Numbered from the stretch's first letter, positions 52,744 to 61,432 are shown. The stretch is 64,000 nt of DNA from Flammeovirgaceae bacterium UBA5585 (GCA_002425185.1 DILT01000014.1:62001-126000), one strand, 5' to 3'. The notes: generated by a model not told the origin, from the letters alone. Program-made: numbers and translations.

Positions 52744-52769
52744 TTGGCAACCGGATAAACGGTTGCCAA
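52744..52769. promoter_or_regulatory. Strong inverted repeat in the DUF5916/purB divergent gap
   Basis: TTGGCAACCG (52744-52753) and CGGTTGCCAA (52760-52769) are perfect ten-base arms around GATAAA. It lies in a 127-base gap between divergent starts, so it is not needed as a terminator. It fits an operator for a dimeric regulator, or a hairpin in one of the leaders. Confidence 0.5.
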
Positions 52770-52786
52770 CTCTTAAGGTTTATCGA

Positions 52787-52815
52787 TTGCCTTACTATTC
52801 CTTTTGTTATTTTTA
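52787..52815 (+). promoter_or_regulatory. Possible purB promoter
   Basis: TTG at 52787-52789 and TATTTTTA at 52808-52815 are 18 bases apart and resemble the Bacteroidota promoter elements (one mismatch in the -7 element). The purB start lies 17 bases further on. Confidence 0.35.
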
Positions 52816-52832
52816 CATCTTAACAGATCATT

Positions 52833-54173
52833 GTGCAACTCACTACCCTTACTGCTATTTCACCCATTGACGGACGGTACTTCAATACCGTCTCTTCATT
52901 GAGCACCTATTTTTCTGAATTTGGCCTAATGCGCTACCGCATACGCGTGGAAATAGAATACTTCATTGCCCTTACCGATGCGTTACCGGAACTTTCAAAA
53001 TTTCCTAAAGAACAGGAAAGCCTGTTGCGCCAGGTGTACCAAAATTTTACGGAAGCAGACGCCCGGCAGATTAAAGAAATTGAAAAAACCACCAACCACG
53101 ATGTGAAGGCGGTTGAATACTTCATCAAGCAAAAGCTGGATGAGCTCAAGCTTAGCACCTGGAAAGAGTTTATTCACTTCGGCCTTACTTCACAGGATAT
53201 TAACAACACAGCCATACCGCTTTCACTGAAGGAGTTCATGGAAGCTGAGTTTCTTCCTTTGGTAAAAAAAGTTTTAAGTGATTTAACTGCCCTGAGTGTT
53301 CAATGGAAAGACATACCCATGCTGGCACGCACGCACGGGCAGCCTGCATCACCTACACGCTTAGGTAAGGAATTGTACGTATTCATTGAGCGCATAAATA
53401 ACCAACTTGAACTACTTAAAACCATTCCTTATTCCGCTAAGTTTGGTGGCGCCACCGGCAACTTCAATGCCCATCATGTTGCGTACCCTGAAATTAATTG
53501 GGGGCATTTCGGTAATGCATTTGTAAGTAAGCATTTAGGATTGGTGCGCAGTGAGCCAACAACACAAATTGAGCATTACGATAACCTTGCCGCTTTGTTT
53601 GATAACCTGAAGCGTATTAATACCATACTGATTGATTTCAGCCGGGATGTATGGCAATACATTTCGATGAACTACTTCAAACAAAAAATAAAAGCCGGTG
53701 AAGTGGGCAGCTCAGCCATGCCGCACAAAGTAAATCCAATCGATTTTGAAAACGCGGAAGGCAACCTGGGTTATGCCAACGCCACCTTTGAGCACCTTTC
53801 CGCCAAGCTTCCTATCTCACGCCTTCAGCGCGACTTAACCGATAGCACAGTATTGCGCAATATTGGTGTGCCGCTAGCACACACCGTAATTGCCCTGCAA
53901 TCACTTTTAAAAGGTATTGGCAAACTGGAGTTGAACAAGTCAGCCATTGATGCAGACCTGGAAAATAACTGGGCTGTGATAGCCGAAGCCATTCAAACCA
54001 TTTTGCGAAAAGAAGGCTACCCTAATCCGTATGAAGCCTTAAAAGAGCTTACGCGAAAAAATGAAAAAATTGGTAAGAAGGAGTTTGAGGATTTTATTAA
54101 TGGTCTTGACATTAAGGATAGCTTAAAGAGGCAACTCTTAGCCATAACGCCCTTTACCTATACCGGTATATGA
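52833..54173 (+). CDS. purB: Adenylosuccinate lyase
   Basis: A 446-residue enzyme that splits SAICAR and adenylosuccinate in purine synthesis. It starts with GTG. The signature SSAMPHKVNPIDFENAEGN is present, with the catalytic His in TTNHDVKAVE (first region) and ARTHGQPASPTRLGKE (second). Length and motifs match the PurB subgroup of about 450 residues. The stop overlaps the start of the next gene. Confidence 0.96.
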   Translation: MQLTTLTAISPIDGRYFNTVSSLSTYFSEFGLMRYRIRVEIEYFIALTDALPELSKFPKEQESLLRQVYQNFTEADARQIKEIEKTTNHDVKAVEYFIKQKLDELKLSTWKEFIHFGLTSQDINNTAIPLSLKEFMEAEFLPLVKKVLSDLTALSVQWKDIPMLARTHGQPASPTRLGKELYVFIERINNQLELLKTIPYSAKFGGATGNFNAHHVAYPEINWGHFGNAFVSKHLGLVRSEPTTQIEHYDNLAALFDNLKRINTILIDFSRDVWQYISMNYFKQKIKAGEVGSSAMPHKVNPIDFENAEGNLGYANATFEHLSAKLPISRLQRDLTDSTVLRNIGVPLAHTVIALQSLLKGIGKLELNKSAIDADLENNWAVIAEAIQTILRKEGYPNPYEALKELTRKNEKIGKKEFEDFINGLDIKDSLKRQLLAITPFTYTGI

Positions 54174-54847
54174 TGAAAATAAGTTTCACTAAAATCGATT
54201 GGCTAAATCATCTCGTTGCCTTCTTTAGTGCCCTGTTAGGAATACTCATTGCTTTTGAACTGGATAGCTATCGGGAAAAAAGTCAGGAGACTGAAAAACT
54301 TAAGGTAACGCTAACGGCCATCCGCAATGAACTGGAAAATAACATAACGACCTATAGTCACAACGTTACTGTACTTTCTGATTGGCTGGAATATTTTGAG
54401 CTTAGCAAGAAATTTGTAAACGGTGAGCTTAAGCTGGAGCAATCAATCTTTGAGCGGCTCAAAAAAGACAACCCCGATCGTTTTCAATCCTGGACAATAG
54501 AACGAATTGAAAGCGACAGCTTCTATATATTTCTGGAACGTAAAATCAGATTCCAGATTGATGTTGGCCCGATGTCCAACATTTCCACCAGTAGTTGGCA
54601 GGCCGCGCTGTATTCAGACGTACTTCATCGCCTGGATCACGAACGTGTTGTTTTGCTTACACAGATGTATGACTGGGTTGCAAAAGATATTGGCCTGAAC
54701 GATCGGGAGTTTAATGAAAACATTTACCTGAACGAAGTAACGGATATAGACATGCTTGTAGACTACTACAAAAGTATTGTAAAAATACATCGGGCTAAAC
54801 ATGACAATGTTAAGCGCTATTACGAACAAGTTAACTGGAATCTCTAA
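54170..54847 (+). CDS. Hypothetical membrane-anchored protein
   Basis: A 225-residue protein with one N-terminal helix (about 14-30, FFSALLGILIAFEL) followed by a charged helical domain. The helix and the following Asp-Ser-Tyr-Arg-Glu plus KLKVTLTAIRNELENNI resemble the DUF6090-like proteins common in Bacteroidota. The function is unknown. It overlaps the purB stop by four bases (ATGATG context), so it is co-transcribed with it. Confidence 0.7.
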   Translation: MMKISFTKIDWLNHLVAFFSALLGILIAFELDSYREKSQETEKLKVTLTAIRNELENNITTYSHNVTVLSDWLEYFELSKKFVNGELKLEQSIFERLKKDNPDRFQSWTIERIESDSFYIFLERKIRFQIDVGPMSNISTSSWQAALYSDVLHRLDHERVVLLTQMYDWVAKDIGLNDREFNENIYLNEVTDIDMLVDYYKSIVKIHRAKHDNVKRYYEQVNWNL

Positions 54848-54923
54848 AAAAAATCCTCGCAGAGGACACTGCCGATGAGAGACATAGTCTTTACAGAATC
54901 TGTGAGAACGCAGCAACTATAAC

Positions 54924-56159
54924 CTAGACAATCCGTTCCAACCGCTTTAATAATGGTGGGTGCGAATAATGAAAGAACACATATGCCGGATGCGGATAAA
55001 GATTTGATAAATTATCTACCGAAAGTTTTTTTAATGCTTCGGCCAGGGCTTTTCCGCTAAAGATTTCCCTGGCATAGGCATCCGCTTCAAATTCATTCTT
55101 TCGACTGTACAGGTTCATAAATAATCCGGTAATTGCTGAAATGGGTGAAAACAAAATGGTGAACGCCAGCAGGTTTAAATGAATCGCCAACTGGCTGCCG
55201 CCTAGCGCCAACGATAAGTTTTCATTGAACACCATCAGCGACAATACAAAAAGCATAAAAAATATTTGCACCACAGAAAGCACAAAACTCCAGATGATGT
55301 GCCTCTTCTTGTAATGCCCTACCTCATGCGCTAAAACCGCCACCAGTTCTTCGGTGGTATGGTTAGCAATAAGGGTGTCGTACAACACAATTTTCTTCTT
55401 TTTGCCAATACCGGAGAAAAATGCATTCGCTTTGTTGGAACGCCTTGAGCCGTCTATCACAAAAACGTTGGTAATCGGGAAGTTGATCTTGCGTGAAAAT
55501 TCTTCAATAGCGGTTTTCAGTTCACCTTCCGCAAGGGGTGTAAGTTTATTGAACAGTGGCAGGATAAGTGAAGTATAAAACATGTTCATGAACAGCATGA
55601 ACGCGCAGGCCATGACCGCAAACCATATCCAGAAGTCCGGCCCGATGGTGTCTACCAAATAGATCAACGCTGCCAATAAGCCACCGCCAATAAGGGCACC
55701 CAACATATACCCCTTCAGCTTATCGGTAATAAAGGTTTTACCAGTGGTTTTATTGAAGCCGTACTTTTCTTCAATTACAAAAGTGCCGTACCACTGAAAC
55801 GGAAGCGTAAGCAAATCGGATGCTATGCCCAATACACCGAAAAACAGCAGGGCCAGCAGCACGGGGTTTTCCGTTATGGTGCGCAGCAGACCGTCAAGCC
55901 AACCAAACCCACCCAGCAAAAGCATGAGCAAAGAGCCGGTAAAACCAACGGTGGAGGTAAGAAATGAAAACCGTGTGGTTTCCCTATGGTACCGCTGCGA
56001 CTTCTCGTATTTGCCCTTGTCGTAAAAAGAAGCGATTTCAGCCGGAATGTCGGTGCGCATGGCCTTAAGGTTAATATATTCCAACACCTGGCCAAACACA
56101 AAGCTAACCGACACAATGCCCACTATAATCCACAAAAGAATTTCAGGGGATAAAATCAT
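54924..56159 (-). CDS. M48 family (Ste24-type) membrane metallopeptidase
   Basis: A 411-residue membrane zinc protease related to CAAX prenyl protease 1. The zinc site is VLAHEVGHYKKRH, with the distal Glu in SRKNEFEADAYAREI. The N-terminal part has several helices and the FQWYGTFVIEEKYGFNKTTG segment of the family. In bacteria such proteins do quality control of membrane proteins. A signal-like first helix is present. Confidence 0.92.
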   Translation of the reverse strand: MILSPEILLWIIVGIVSVSFVFGQVLEYINLKAMRTDIPAEIASFYDKGKYEKSQRYHRETTRFSFLTSTVGFTGSLLMLLLGGFGWLDGLLRTITENPVLLALLFFGVLGIASDLLTLPFQWYGTFVIEEKYGFNKTTGKTFITDKLKGYMLGALIGGGLLAALIYLVDTIGPDFWIWFAVMACAFMLFMNMFYTSLILPLFNKLTPLAEGELKTAIEEFSRKINFPITNVFVIDGSRRSNKANAFFSGIGKKKKIVLYDTLIANHTTEELVAVLAHEVGHYKKRHIIWSFVLSVVQIFFMLFVLSLMVFNENLSLALGGSQLAIHLNLLAFTILFSPISAITGLFMNLYSRKNEFEADAYAREIFSGKALAEALKKLSVDNLSNLYPHPAYVFFHYSHPPLLKRLERIV

Positions 56160-56200
56160 AACGGATACAATACTTATTTTGCGGGAAAATAGTTCAAGTT

Positions 56201-56716
56201 ATGCGCATCCGAAAGGAGATATCGAAATGGAGTATTAAAACTTTTTTAAAGCTGGCCGGGCTGCTGTTGGTCATTTTTAACCTGTTTACGTTGCTTGCCG
56301 CCTACATAGATCATTCGGTATGGGATGTAAGTTTGAACTTCACCATGATCGCAGGTATATTTTATCCCTTGCTTCTGGCCTCCATTTTAACTACCGGATT
56401 TCGAACTGGCACACTTTACATTAACGACTACCAATCGATGGTCGATTTTAAAGAAAAATTAAAGTCGAAAATAGAAAAGGAGAATATGGTTATTGAATCA
56501 GAGATTAATAACCATGCAGTTTACAGACCCCGTGGCGGTTATTACAGTTTGTTCAACGCCTGGAGAGGAACGGAAAAACTTACAGCAACATGGGGCGATG
56601 AAATTGTTTTATCAGGGTCTTTACGTAAAGTTACAGCTTTGGAAGATGTGCTTACATGGAATAAGGAATTTCGCACGCTCCGCCCTGAAAGCAGCGAAGT
56701 CGAGAAGTTACAATAA
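56201..56716 (+). CDS. Hypothetical two-helix membrane protein
   Basis: A 171-residue protein with two membrane helices (about 13-34 and 45-65) and a soluble C-terminal domain of about 100 residues (FKEKLKSKIEKENMVIES, YRPRGGYYSLFNAWRGTEK). I do not recognise the family. The soluble part resembles proteins with a small bacterial PH-like pattern, which is only a guess. Its last nine bases overlap the argH end on the other strand. Confidence 0.65.
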   Translation: MRIRKEISKWSIKTFLKLAGLLLVIFNLFTLLAAYIDHSVWDVSLNFTMIAGIFYPLLLASILTTGFRTGTLYINDYQSMVDFKEKLKSKIEKENMVIESEINNHAVYRPRGGYYSLFNAWRGTEKLTATWGDEIVLSGSLRKVTALEDVLTWNKEFRTLRPESSEVEKLQ

Positions 56717-58036
56717 TGTTTTATAAGCGTTATGAACGCTCTCAAAATGGAATCTTGCCACTACTTCTTTCATCATACGTGCAATCTCATCCGTGCATAA
56801 ATTACCGATGCTTCCTTCGTGGGTATGATTCACTATAAGCTCCGGAGAATAGTTACCCTGCTCAATGTCCCGGCCTACTTTCTGATACGCTTCACGGAAG
56901 GGCATTCCACCCAACACCAGTTTATTTACTTCCTCAACGCTAAATAGGAATTTATACTTTTCTTCACTCAGTATATTTTCCTTCACCTGTATATTTTCTA
57001 TCATTAGCTGCGTCATGGCTACGCAATCTTTTAAATGCTGAAAAGCCGGGAAAAGCATTTCCTTCAACAATTGCAAGTCGCGGTGATAACCGGATGGTAA
57101 GTTGGCCGTAACCAAGGTTATATCGTTAGGCAAAGCCATAATCTGGTTGCACCGTGCCCGGATAAGCTCAAACACATCCGGATTTTTTTTATGCGGCATA
57201 ATGCTTGATCCCGTTGTCAGCTCATCGGGAAAACTGATAAAACCAAAATTCTGATTCAGAAACAAACACGCATCGGCAGCTAGCTTACTTAGCGTACCCG
57301 CAACGTTGGCCATAGCACTGGCCACGATGCGCTCAGTTTTACCGCGACCCATCTGGGCATACACTACGTTGTAGTTCAGATCATCAAAGCCTAACAATTC
57401 CGTTGTCAGTTTTCGATTAAGCGGAAAGGAGGATCCGTAACCGGCTGCTGAGCCTAACGGATTTTTGTTTACCACGCGGTAAGCCGCTCCCAGCATAACC
57501 ACATCATCTACCAGACTTTCGGCATAGGCGCCAAACCACAACCCAAACGATGACGGCATGGCCAATTGAAAATGCGTGTAGCCCGGAAGCAAATGATCTT
57601 TGTACTTTTCACTTTGCTGTTGCAACAAACCAAACAGACTGTTAACCGAATTTACAATCTGCTCGATTTCATGGCGCAGGTAAAGTTTAATATCTACCAG
57701 CACCTGGTCGTTACGCGAACGCCCACTGTGTATTTTCTTTCCGGCATCGCCCAACTTCCTGGTAAGTTCAAGTTCTACCTGGGAATGAATATCTTCAATG
57801 CCATCTTCAATCTTAAAATCTCCAGCTTCAATCCGCTTGTAAATCAATTTTAATTCATCAGAAAGTTTCCCCAACTCTTCTTTGCTCAGCAACCCAATCG
57901 ACTCCAACATTTGAATATGGGCGAGTGACCCTAACACATCAAATGGCGCAAGGTGCATATCCAACTCACGGTCTTTACCAATAGTAAAAGTTTCCACCGT
58001 TTTTAAAGAGTCTTTATCTTTCTTCCAAAGTTTCAT
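56708..58036 (-). CDS. argH: Argininosuccinate lyase
   Basis: A 442-residue lyase that releases arginine and fumarate from argininosuccinate, the last step of the pathway. Signature: GSSIMPHKKNPDVFELIRAR. The catalytic region GYTHFQLAMPSSFGLW is present, as is HSGRSRNDQV. It is the last gene of the arginine operon and is separated from argE' by the four-helix-bundle cassette. Confidence 0.96.
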   Translation of the reverse strand: MKLWKKDKDSLKTVETFTIGKDRELDMHLAPFDVLGSLAHIQMLESIGLLSKEELGKLSDELKLIYKRIEAGDFKIEDGIEDIHSQVELELTRKLGDAGKKIHSGRSRNDQVLVDIKLYLRHEIEQIVNSVNSLFGLLQQQSEKYKDHLLPGYTHFQLAMPSSFGLWFGAYAESLVDDVVMLGAAYRVVNKNPLGSAAGYGSSFPLNRKLTTELLGFDDLNYNVVYAQMGRGKTERIVASAMANVAGTLSKLAADACLFLNQNFGFISFPDELTTGSSIMPHKKNPDVFELIRARCNQIMALPNDITLVTANLPSGYHRDLQLLKEMLFPAFQHLKDCVAMTQLMIENIQVKENILSEEKYKFLFSVEEVNKLVLGGMPFREAYQKVGRDIEQGNYSPELIVNHTHEGSIGNLCTDEIARMMKEVVARFHFESVHNAYKTLL

Positions 58037-58040
58037 GGTA

Positions 58041-58091
58041 TAAAGCTAAAAGTTAAAAGCCGAGAAGTTAAAAGCCCCAGAAGTTAAAAGT
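58041..58091. repeat. Left flank of the four-helix-bundle cassette (AAAAGTTAAAAGCC repeats)
   Basis: Three near copies of a 15-17-base unit with the core AGTTAAAAG occur between argH and the four-helix-bundle gene. The outermost 19 bases, TAAAGCTAAAAGTTAAAAG (58041-58059), match the reverse complement of 58485-58503 at 17 of 19 positions. Confidence 0.65.
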
Positions 58092-58454
58092 CTATTTAAT
58101 CTCATTTCTTATCTTTTTAATCAAACTTATAAGCATTGCTTTTACTTCATTTACAAGAAGATTGGAATTTTTATAGGTATCATCACCAATATATTGCAAC
58201 TCAAATGATAGAAGAAGCAAATACTCCACCTCGTGTGTTGAGCCTAATGCTTGCTGTAAGTATTTAAGAAAATCTTTTTGGGTAAACTTACCTGTCCCCT
58301 CCGCTATGTTTGTCGGAATTGAAGTAGATGCCCTTCGCAGTTGACTAATTAGATTAAATCTTTCGGTTTCAGGAAATGATCGTGTTACTATATAGACTTC
58401 TTTGACTAGTAAATGAGCTTTTTCCCAAACCAGATAATCTTTAAAGTTTTTCAT
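58092..58454 (-). CDS. Four-helix bundle protein (23S rRNA intervening-sequence type)
   Basis: A 120-residue helical protein of the TIGR02436 four-helix bundle family: the opening FKDYLVWEKAHLLVKEVY, ISQLRRASTSIPTNIAEG and FLQQALGSTHEVEYLLLL-like segments (FLKYLQQALGSTHEVEYL) are characteristic. Members occur in 23S rRNA intervening sequences and as stand-alone genes, and the fold is shared with the Avd protein of diversity-generating retroelements. Here it lies in the arginine operon on the same strand, with inverted repeats on both sides, and probably has nothing to do with arginine synthesis. Confidence 0.92.
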   Translation of the reverse strand: MKNFKDYLVWEKAHLLVKEVYIVTRSFPETERFNLISQLRRASTSIPTNIAEGTGKFTQKDFLKYLQQALGSTHEVEYLLLLSFELQYIGDDTYKNSNLLVNEVKAMLISLIKKIRNEIK

Positions 58455-58467
58455 GCAGCTGTAATCT

Positions 58468-58528
58468 TGGCTTTAAACTTTCAACTTTCAGCTTTTAGCT
58501 TTATTCTGTAAACCTTCAACTTTTAACC
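58468..58528. repeat. Right flank of the four-helix-bundle cassette (CTTTCAACTTTCAGCTTTTAG words)
   Basis: A stretch of CTTTAAA, CTTTCAA, CTTTCAG, CTTTTAG and CTTCAACTTTTAA words. Within it CTTTCAGCTTTTAGCTTTA (58485-58503) is the inverted partner of 58041-58059. The last words run into the 3' end of argE', so the repeat encodes the final Val-Lys-Ser residues and stop of that gene. Confidence 0.6.
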
Positions 58529-59580
58529 TCCTTTAATATACGAATGTACGTCTGAATACCCTCTTCAATCTCGCTAAGGTAAATAAACTCATCAGCAGTA
58601 TGAGAGCGGGCAGAATCACCAGGGCCGAGTTTAACAGAAGCAACCGGAATCAATGCCTGATCGGATGTGGTTGGCGAACCGTATAGCGGTATTCCCAACT
58701 TCTTTGCAGCACGAACCAATACGTGATTTTCAGTAATTCCAGAGGAACGTAAACGCAACGAGCGAGGTACAACTTCACTGGAAACATGTTGTCGGATAAT
58801 CTCCAGCACCTCTTCCAACGTATACGCATCCGTAACCCGCACATCAACCGTAAAAGAACACTCAGCAGGCACTACATTATGTTGCTGACCGGCTTGGATA
58901 ACAGTAACCGTCATTTTTACTTCACCCAAGGTTGGCGATACTTTCGGAAACCAATATGACCGAAACCATCCTATATCATCAAGTGCTTTGTAAAGTGCGT
59001 TCTCCCCTTCTTCTCGCGCAGCATGGCCTGCCCTTCCTTTGGCTACGCAATCAAGAACCATTAATCCTTTTTCGGCAACAGCCATCTGGCATAAGGTAGG
59101 CTCCCCCACAATCGCAAAATCAATTTGAGGCAGAGAAGCCCAAATACTTTCTATACCTCCTTTACCGGATATTTCCTCTTCAGCCGTTGCGGCAAGCACG
59201 AGGTTAAATGGTAAGTTTTCCTGGTTATAGAAATGAAGAAAGGTAACAATCAGCGAAACCAGTGGGCCACCTGCATCATTGCTTCCTAACCCATAAAGTT
59301 TTCCATCAATAATTTCCGACTTGAACGGATCGCGGGTATACGCAGGGTTTGGCTTAACTGTGTCGTGGTGGGAGTTCAGTAAGATGGTTGGCTTTTGTTC
59401 GTCAAAATATTTAGTCACGGCCCATACATTGTTACCGTAGCGATTGACCAAAACATTATGCTTATCCAGAAAGGAAGCTATCAGGCTGGCTGTTTTACCT
59501 TCCTCACGACTAAATGATGGTGTTTCAATCAACGATTGAAGCAGGTTAATGGCTTCGGTATGGAGTTGTTCAACGTTCAA
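58516..59580 (-). CDS. argE: M20 family N-acyl-citrulline/ornithine deacylase
   Basis: A 354-residue zinc hydrolase. Metal and catalytic residues are in LLNSHHDTVKP, GSNDAGGPL, ATAEEEISGKGG, VGEPTLC and the C-terminal SARSHTADEF. Because the operon has an N-acyl-ornithine carbamoyltransferase, the substrate should be N-acetyl- or N-succinyl-citrulline rather than acetylornithine. The gene lies between argB and the four-helix-bundle cassette. Confidence 0.9.
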   Translation of the reverse strand: MNVEQLHTEAINLLQSLIETPSFSREEGKTASLIASFLDKHNVLVNRYGNNVWAVTKYFDEQKPTILLNSHHDTVKPNPAYTRDPFKSEIIDGKLYGLGSNDAGGPLVSLIVTFLHFYNQENLPFNLVLAATAEEEISGKGGIESIWASLPQIDFAIVGEPTLCQMAVAEKGLMVLDCVAKGRAGHAAREEGENALYKALDDIGWFRSYWFPKVSPTLGEVKMTVTVIQAGQQHNVVPAECSFTVDVRVTDAYTLEEVLEIIRQHVSSEVVPRSLRLRSSGITENHVLVRAAKKLGIPLYGSPTTSDQALIPVASVKLGPGDSARSHTADEFIYLSEIEEGIQTYIRILKEVKS

Positions 59581-59581
59581 A

Positions 59582-59613
59582 ATTCATCATTCATTATTCA
59601 ATATTCATAATTT
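59582..59613. repeat. AT-rich ATTCAT tandem repeat
   Basis: Imperfect repeats of ATTCAT/ATTCAATATTCAT fill most of the gap between argB and argE'. Such stretches are common Bacteroidota intergenic filler. No hairpin of note. Confidence 0.5.
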
Positions 59614-59631
59614 ATGCCTCATAAGTCACCT

Positions 59632-60420
59632 TTACTTCACAATCAATGTACCCTCTGTTTCCTGCCCAACGTTTTGAAGCAAGTGCGTGGCCTCGCCAAT
59701 CAATACTTCTTTTACACCAGCATTTATCGCGTCAAACGCATTTTCAAGTTTAGGAAGAATCCCATCCGCAAACGAACCCTGGTCTAACAGATTTTTGTAA
59801 GAACTTTCGTTCAGTAAACGGATAACTGATGATTCATCTTCAATATTTTTCAATACACCCCGTTTCTCAAAACAAAAGATCAGGCGTGTATCAAAATGTT
59901 TACTAAGCGCTACAGCCAGCACCGAGGCAATGGTATCTGCATTGGTATTTAGCATCACGCCATCAGCATGGGTAAGCGAAGCAAATACCGGCACAACGTT
60001 TTGCTTTAGCAGGAAATACAATAAGGCAGTATTGACATCGGCTGGCGTAATGTCGCCCACAAAACCAAAATCCACTTCAGTAACCGGACGTTTCCGTGCC
60101 TTAATCACGTTCCCATCGGCACCGGTTACCCCAAGTGCGTTACAACCCAACGCTTGTAGTTGTGCAACCAGTTGTTTGTTTACCAAACCACCGTACACCA
60201 TCGTCACCAGATCGCGGGTATCGGCATCGGTTATTCTTCTGCCCTTTACAAAGTTGGCTTTGATACCAAGCTGTTCTCCAATTTTGGTAGCCACCTTGCC
60301 GCCTCCATGTACCAGGATTTTCGGTTCGCGGATGTGAGAAAAATCCTGCAGAAATTTTTTTAACGCTTCCGGGTTATCCAGTACGTTGCCCCCGATTTTA
60401 ATAACAAATAACTTATTCAT
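59632..60420 (-). CDS. argB: Acetylglutamate kinase (or N-acylglutamate kinase)
   Basis: A 262-residue amino acid kinase that phosphorylates the N-acylated glutamate. Motifs: KIGGNVLDN at the start, KILVHGGGKVATKIGE, GVTGADGNVIKARK, and NTNADTIASVLAVAL. It may use N-succinyl-glutamate if the pathway runs on succinyl intermediates. It lies after argF', with a dispersed repeat in the gap. Confidence 0.94.
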   Translation of the reverse strand: MNKLFVIKIGGNVLDNPEALKKFLQDFSHIREPKILVHGGGKVATKIGEQLGIKANFVKGRRITDADTRDLVTMVYGGLVNKQLVAQLQALGCNALGVTGADGNVIKARKRPVTEVDFGFVGDITPADVNTALLYFLLKQNVVPVFASLTHADGVMLNTNADTIASVLAVALSKHFDTRLIFCFEKRGVLKNIEDESSVIRLLNESSYKNLLDQGSFADGILPKLENAFDAINAGVKEVLIGEATHLLQNVGQETEGTLIVK

Positions 60421-60438
60421 TTCAAACCTTAATTACTG

Positions 60439-60467
60439 TGTCATGCTTCGACAAACTCAGCATGACA
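60439..60467. repeat. Dispersed TGTCGAAG palindrome between argF' and argB
   Basis: TGTCATGC (60439-60446) and GCATGACA (60460-60467) enclose TTCGACAAACTCA. It is the same family as the repeat at 46515-46572 (core CTGAG-TTGTCGAAG on the minus strand). The transcript could form an eight-base stem inside the arginine mRNA. Confidence 0.75.
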
Positions 60468-60473
60468 TAAAAC

Positions 60474-61424
60474 TTAACTCGTTAATATTTCCGAAAGAAC
60501 AGCCTGCGCTGCCCACACCCGGTTGCCCGCTTGTTGGGTCACCAAACTGTTGGCACTGTCGAGTACTTCATCGCTTAACTCCACATTTCTACGAACCGGC
60601 AAACAATGCATTACGTTGGCGCTATTCGTACTGGCCAGCTTTTTATTGGTTAACATCCAGTTTGGATCGTTGCAATAAATTTTGCCGTAATCGGTATAGG
60701 TACTCCAGTTTTTAACATAAACATAGTCTGCCCCACGCAAGGCTTCCTCCTGATTATGGGTAATGGTTGCACCCTTGGTAAATTGCTCGTCCAGTTCGTA
60801 ATCTTCAGGATGCGTAATCACAAAATCGGCTTGTCCCCACGCATTGATCCATTGTGCAAAACTATTGGCCACACATTGCGGTAATGCCTTAACATGTGGC
60901 GCCCAGGTTAATACAATTTTTGGTCGTCTTGCTTCACTCCATGTTTCTGCTATGGTAACGATGTCTGTCAGACTTTGCAGCGGATGCAGCGTGGCACTCT
61001 CCAGGCTTACCACAGGAATACCGGAGTATTTGATAAACTGGTTAATCACCTGTTCGCTGTAATCTTCCTCCTTGTGCTTCAATAACGGGAAGGTGCGCAA
61101 ACCAAGAATATCAAAATATTTTCCAAGCACCGGGGCTGCATCCTTCACATGCTCTACCGTGGTGCCACTCATAATCACTTCTTCTTCAAACTCCAGCGCC
61201 CAACCTTCGGGGCCAACATTGAAGACAATGGTGTCCATGCCCAGGTTTTGTGCTGCAATTTGTGTACTTAATCGCGTGCGCATACTGGGGTTAAGAAACA
61301 ACAAGCCCATGCGCTTACCCACACCAAGCGTTTTATCCAAAAACGGACTGGCTTTATAGGCAAGAGCTTTATCAACCAGTTTTGAAATTGACGATACGTC
61401 CGATACTGAAATAAATTTTTTCAC
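60474..61424 (-). CDS. argF': N-acyl-L-ornithine carbamoyltransferase (ArgF')
   Basis: A 316-residue transcarbamylase. The carbamoyl phosphate site is LNPSMRTRLSTQ, followed by the long segment of the N-acyl-ornithine class (VIMSGTTVEHVKDAAPVLG), HPLQSLTDIVTI, and LTWAPHVKALPQ with HCLPVRRN near the end. It carbamoylates N-acetyl- or N-succinyl-ornithine, not ornithine. From memory, Bacteroides fragilis SOTCase has Pro90 and Xanthomonas AOTCase Glu92 at the position that sets the acyl group. Here it is Val90, so the acyl group cannot be named. Confidence 0.93.
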   Translation of the reverse strand: MKKFISVSDVSSISKLVDKALAYKASPFLDKTLGVGKRMGLLFLNPSMRTRLSTQIAAQNLGMDTIVFNVGPEGWALEFEEEVIMSGTTVEHVKDAAPVLGKYFDILGLRTFPLLKHKEEDYSEQVINQFIKYSGIPVVSLESATLHPLQSLTDIVTIAETWSEARRPKIVLTWAPHVKALPQCVANSFAQWINAWGQADFVITHPEDYELDEQFTKGATITHNQEEALRGADYVYVKNWSTYTDYGKIYCNDPNWMLTNKKLASTNSANVMHCLPVRRNVELSDEVLDSANSLVTQQAGNRVWAAQAVLSEILTS

Positions 61425-61432
61425 CCGTTAAC

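Noticed and set aside
54853..54865. Hairpin TCCTC/GAGGA after the gene ending at 54847
   Set aside because: The stem is five bases with a three-base loop and no T run; too weak to call a terminator.
58041..58091. Possible small CRISPR array (three repeat copies)
   Set aside because: The units are contiguous with almost no spacers and differ from each other, and there are no cas genes. It is a simple intergenic repeat.
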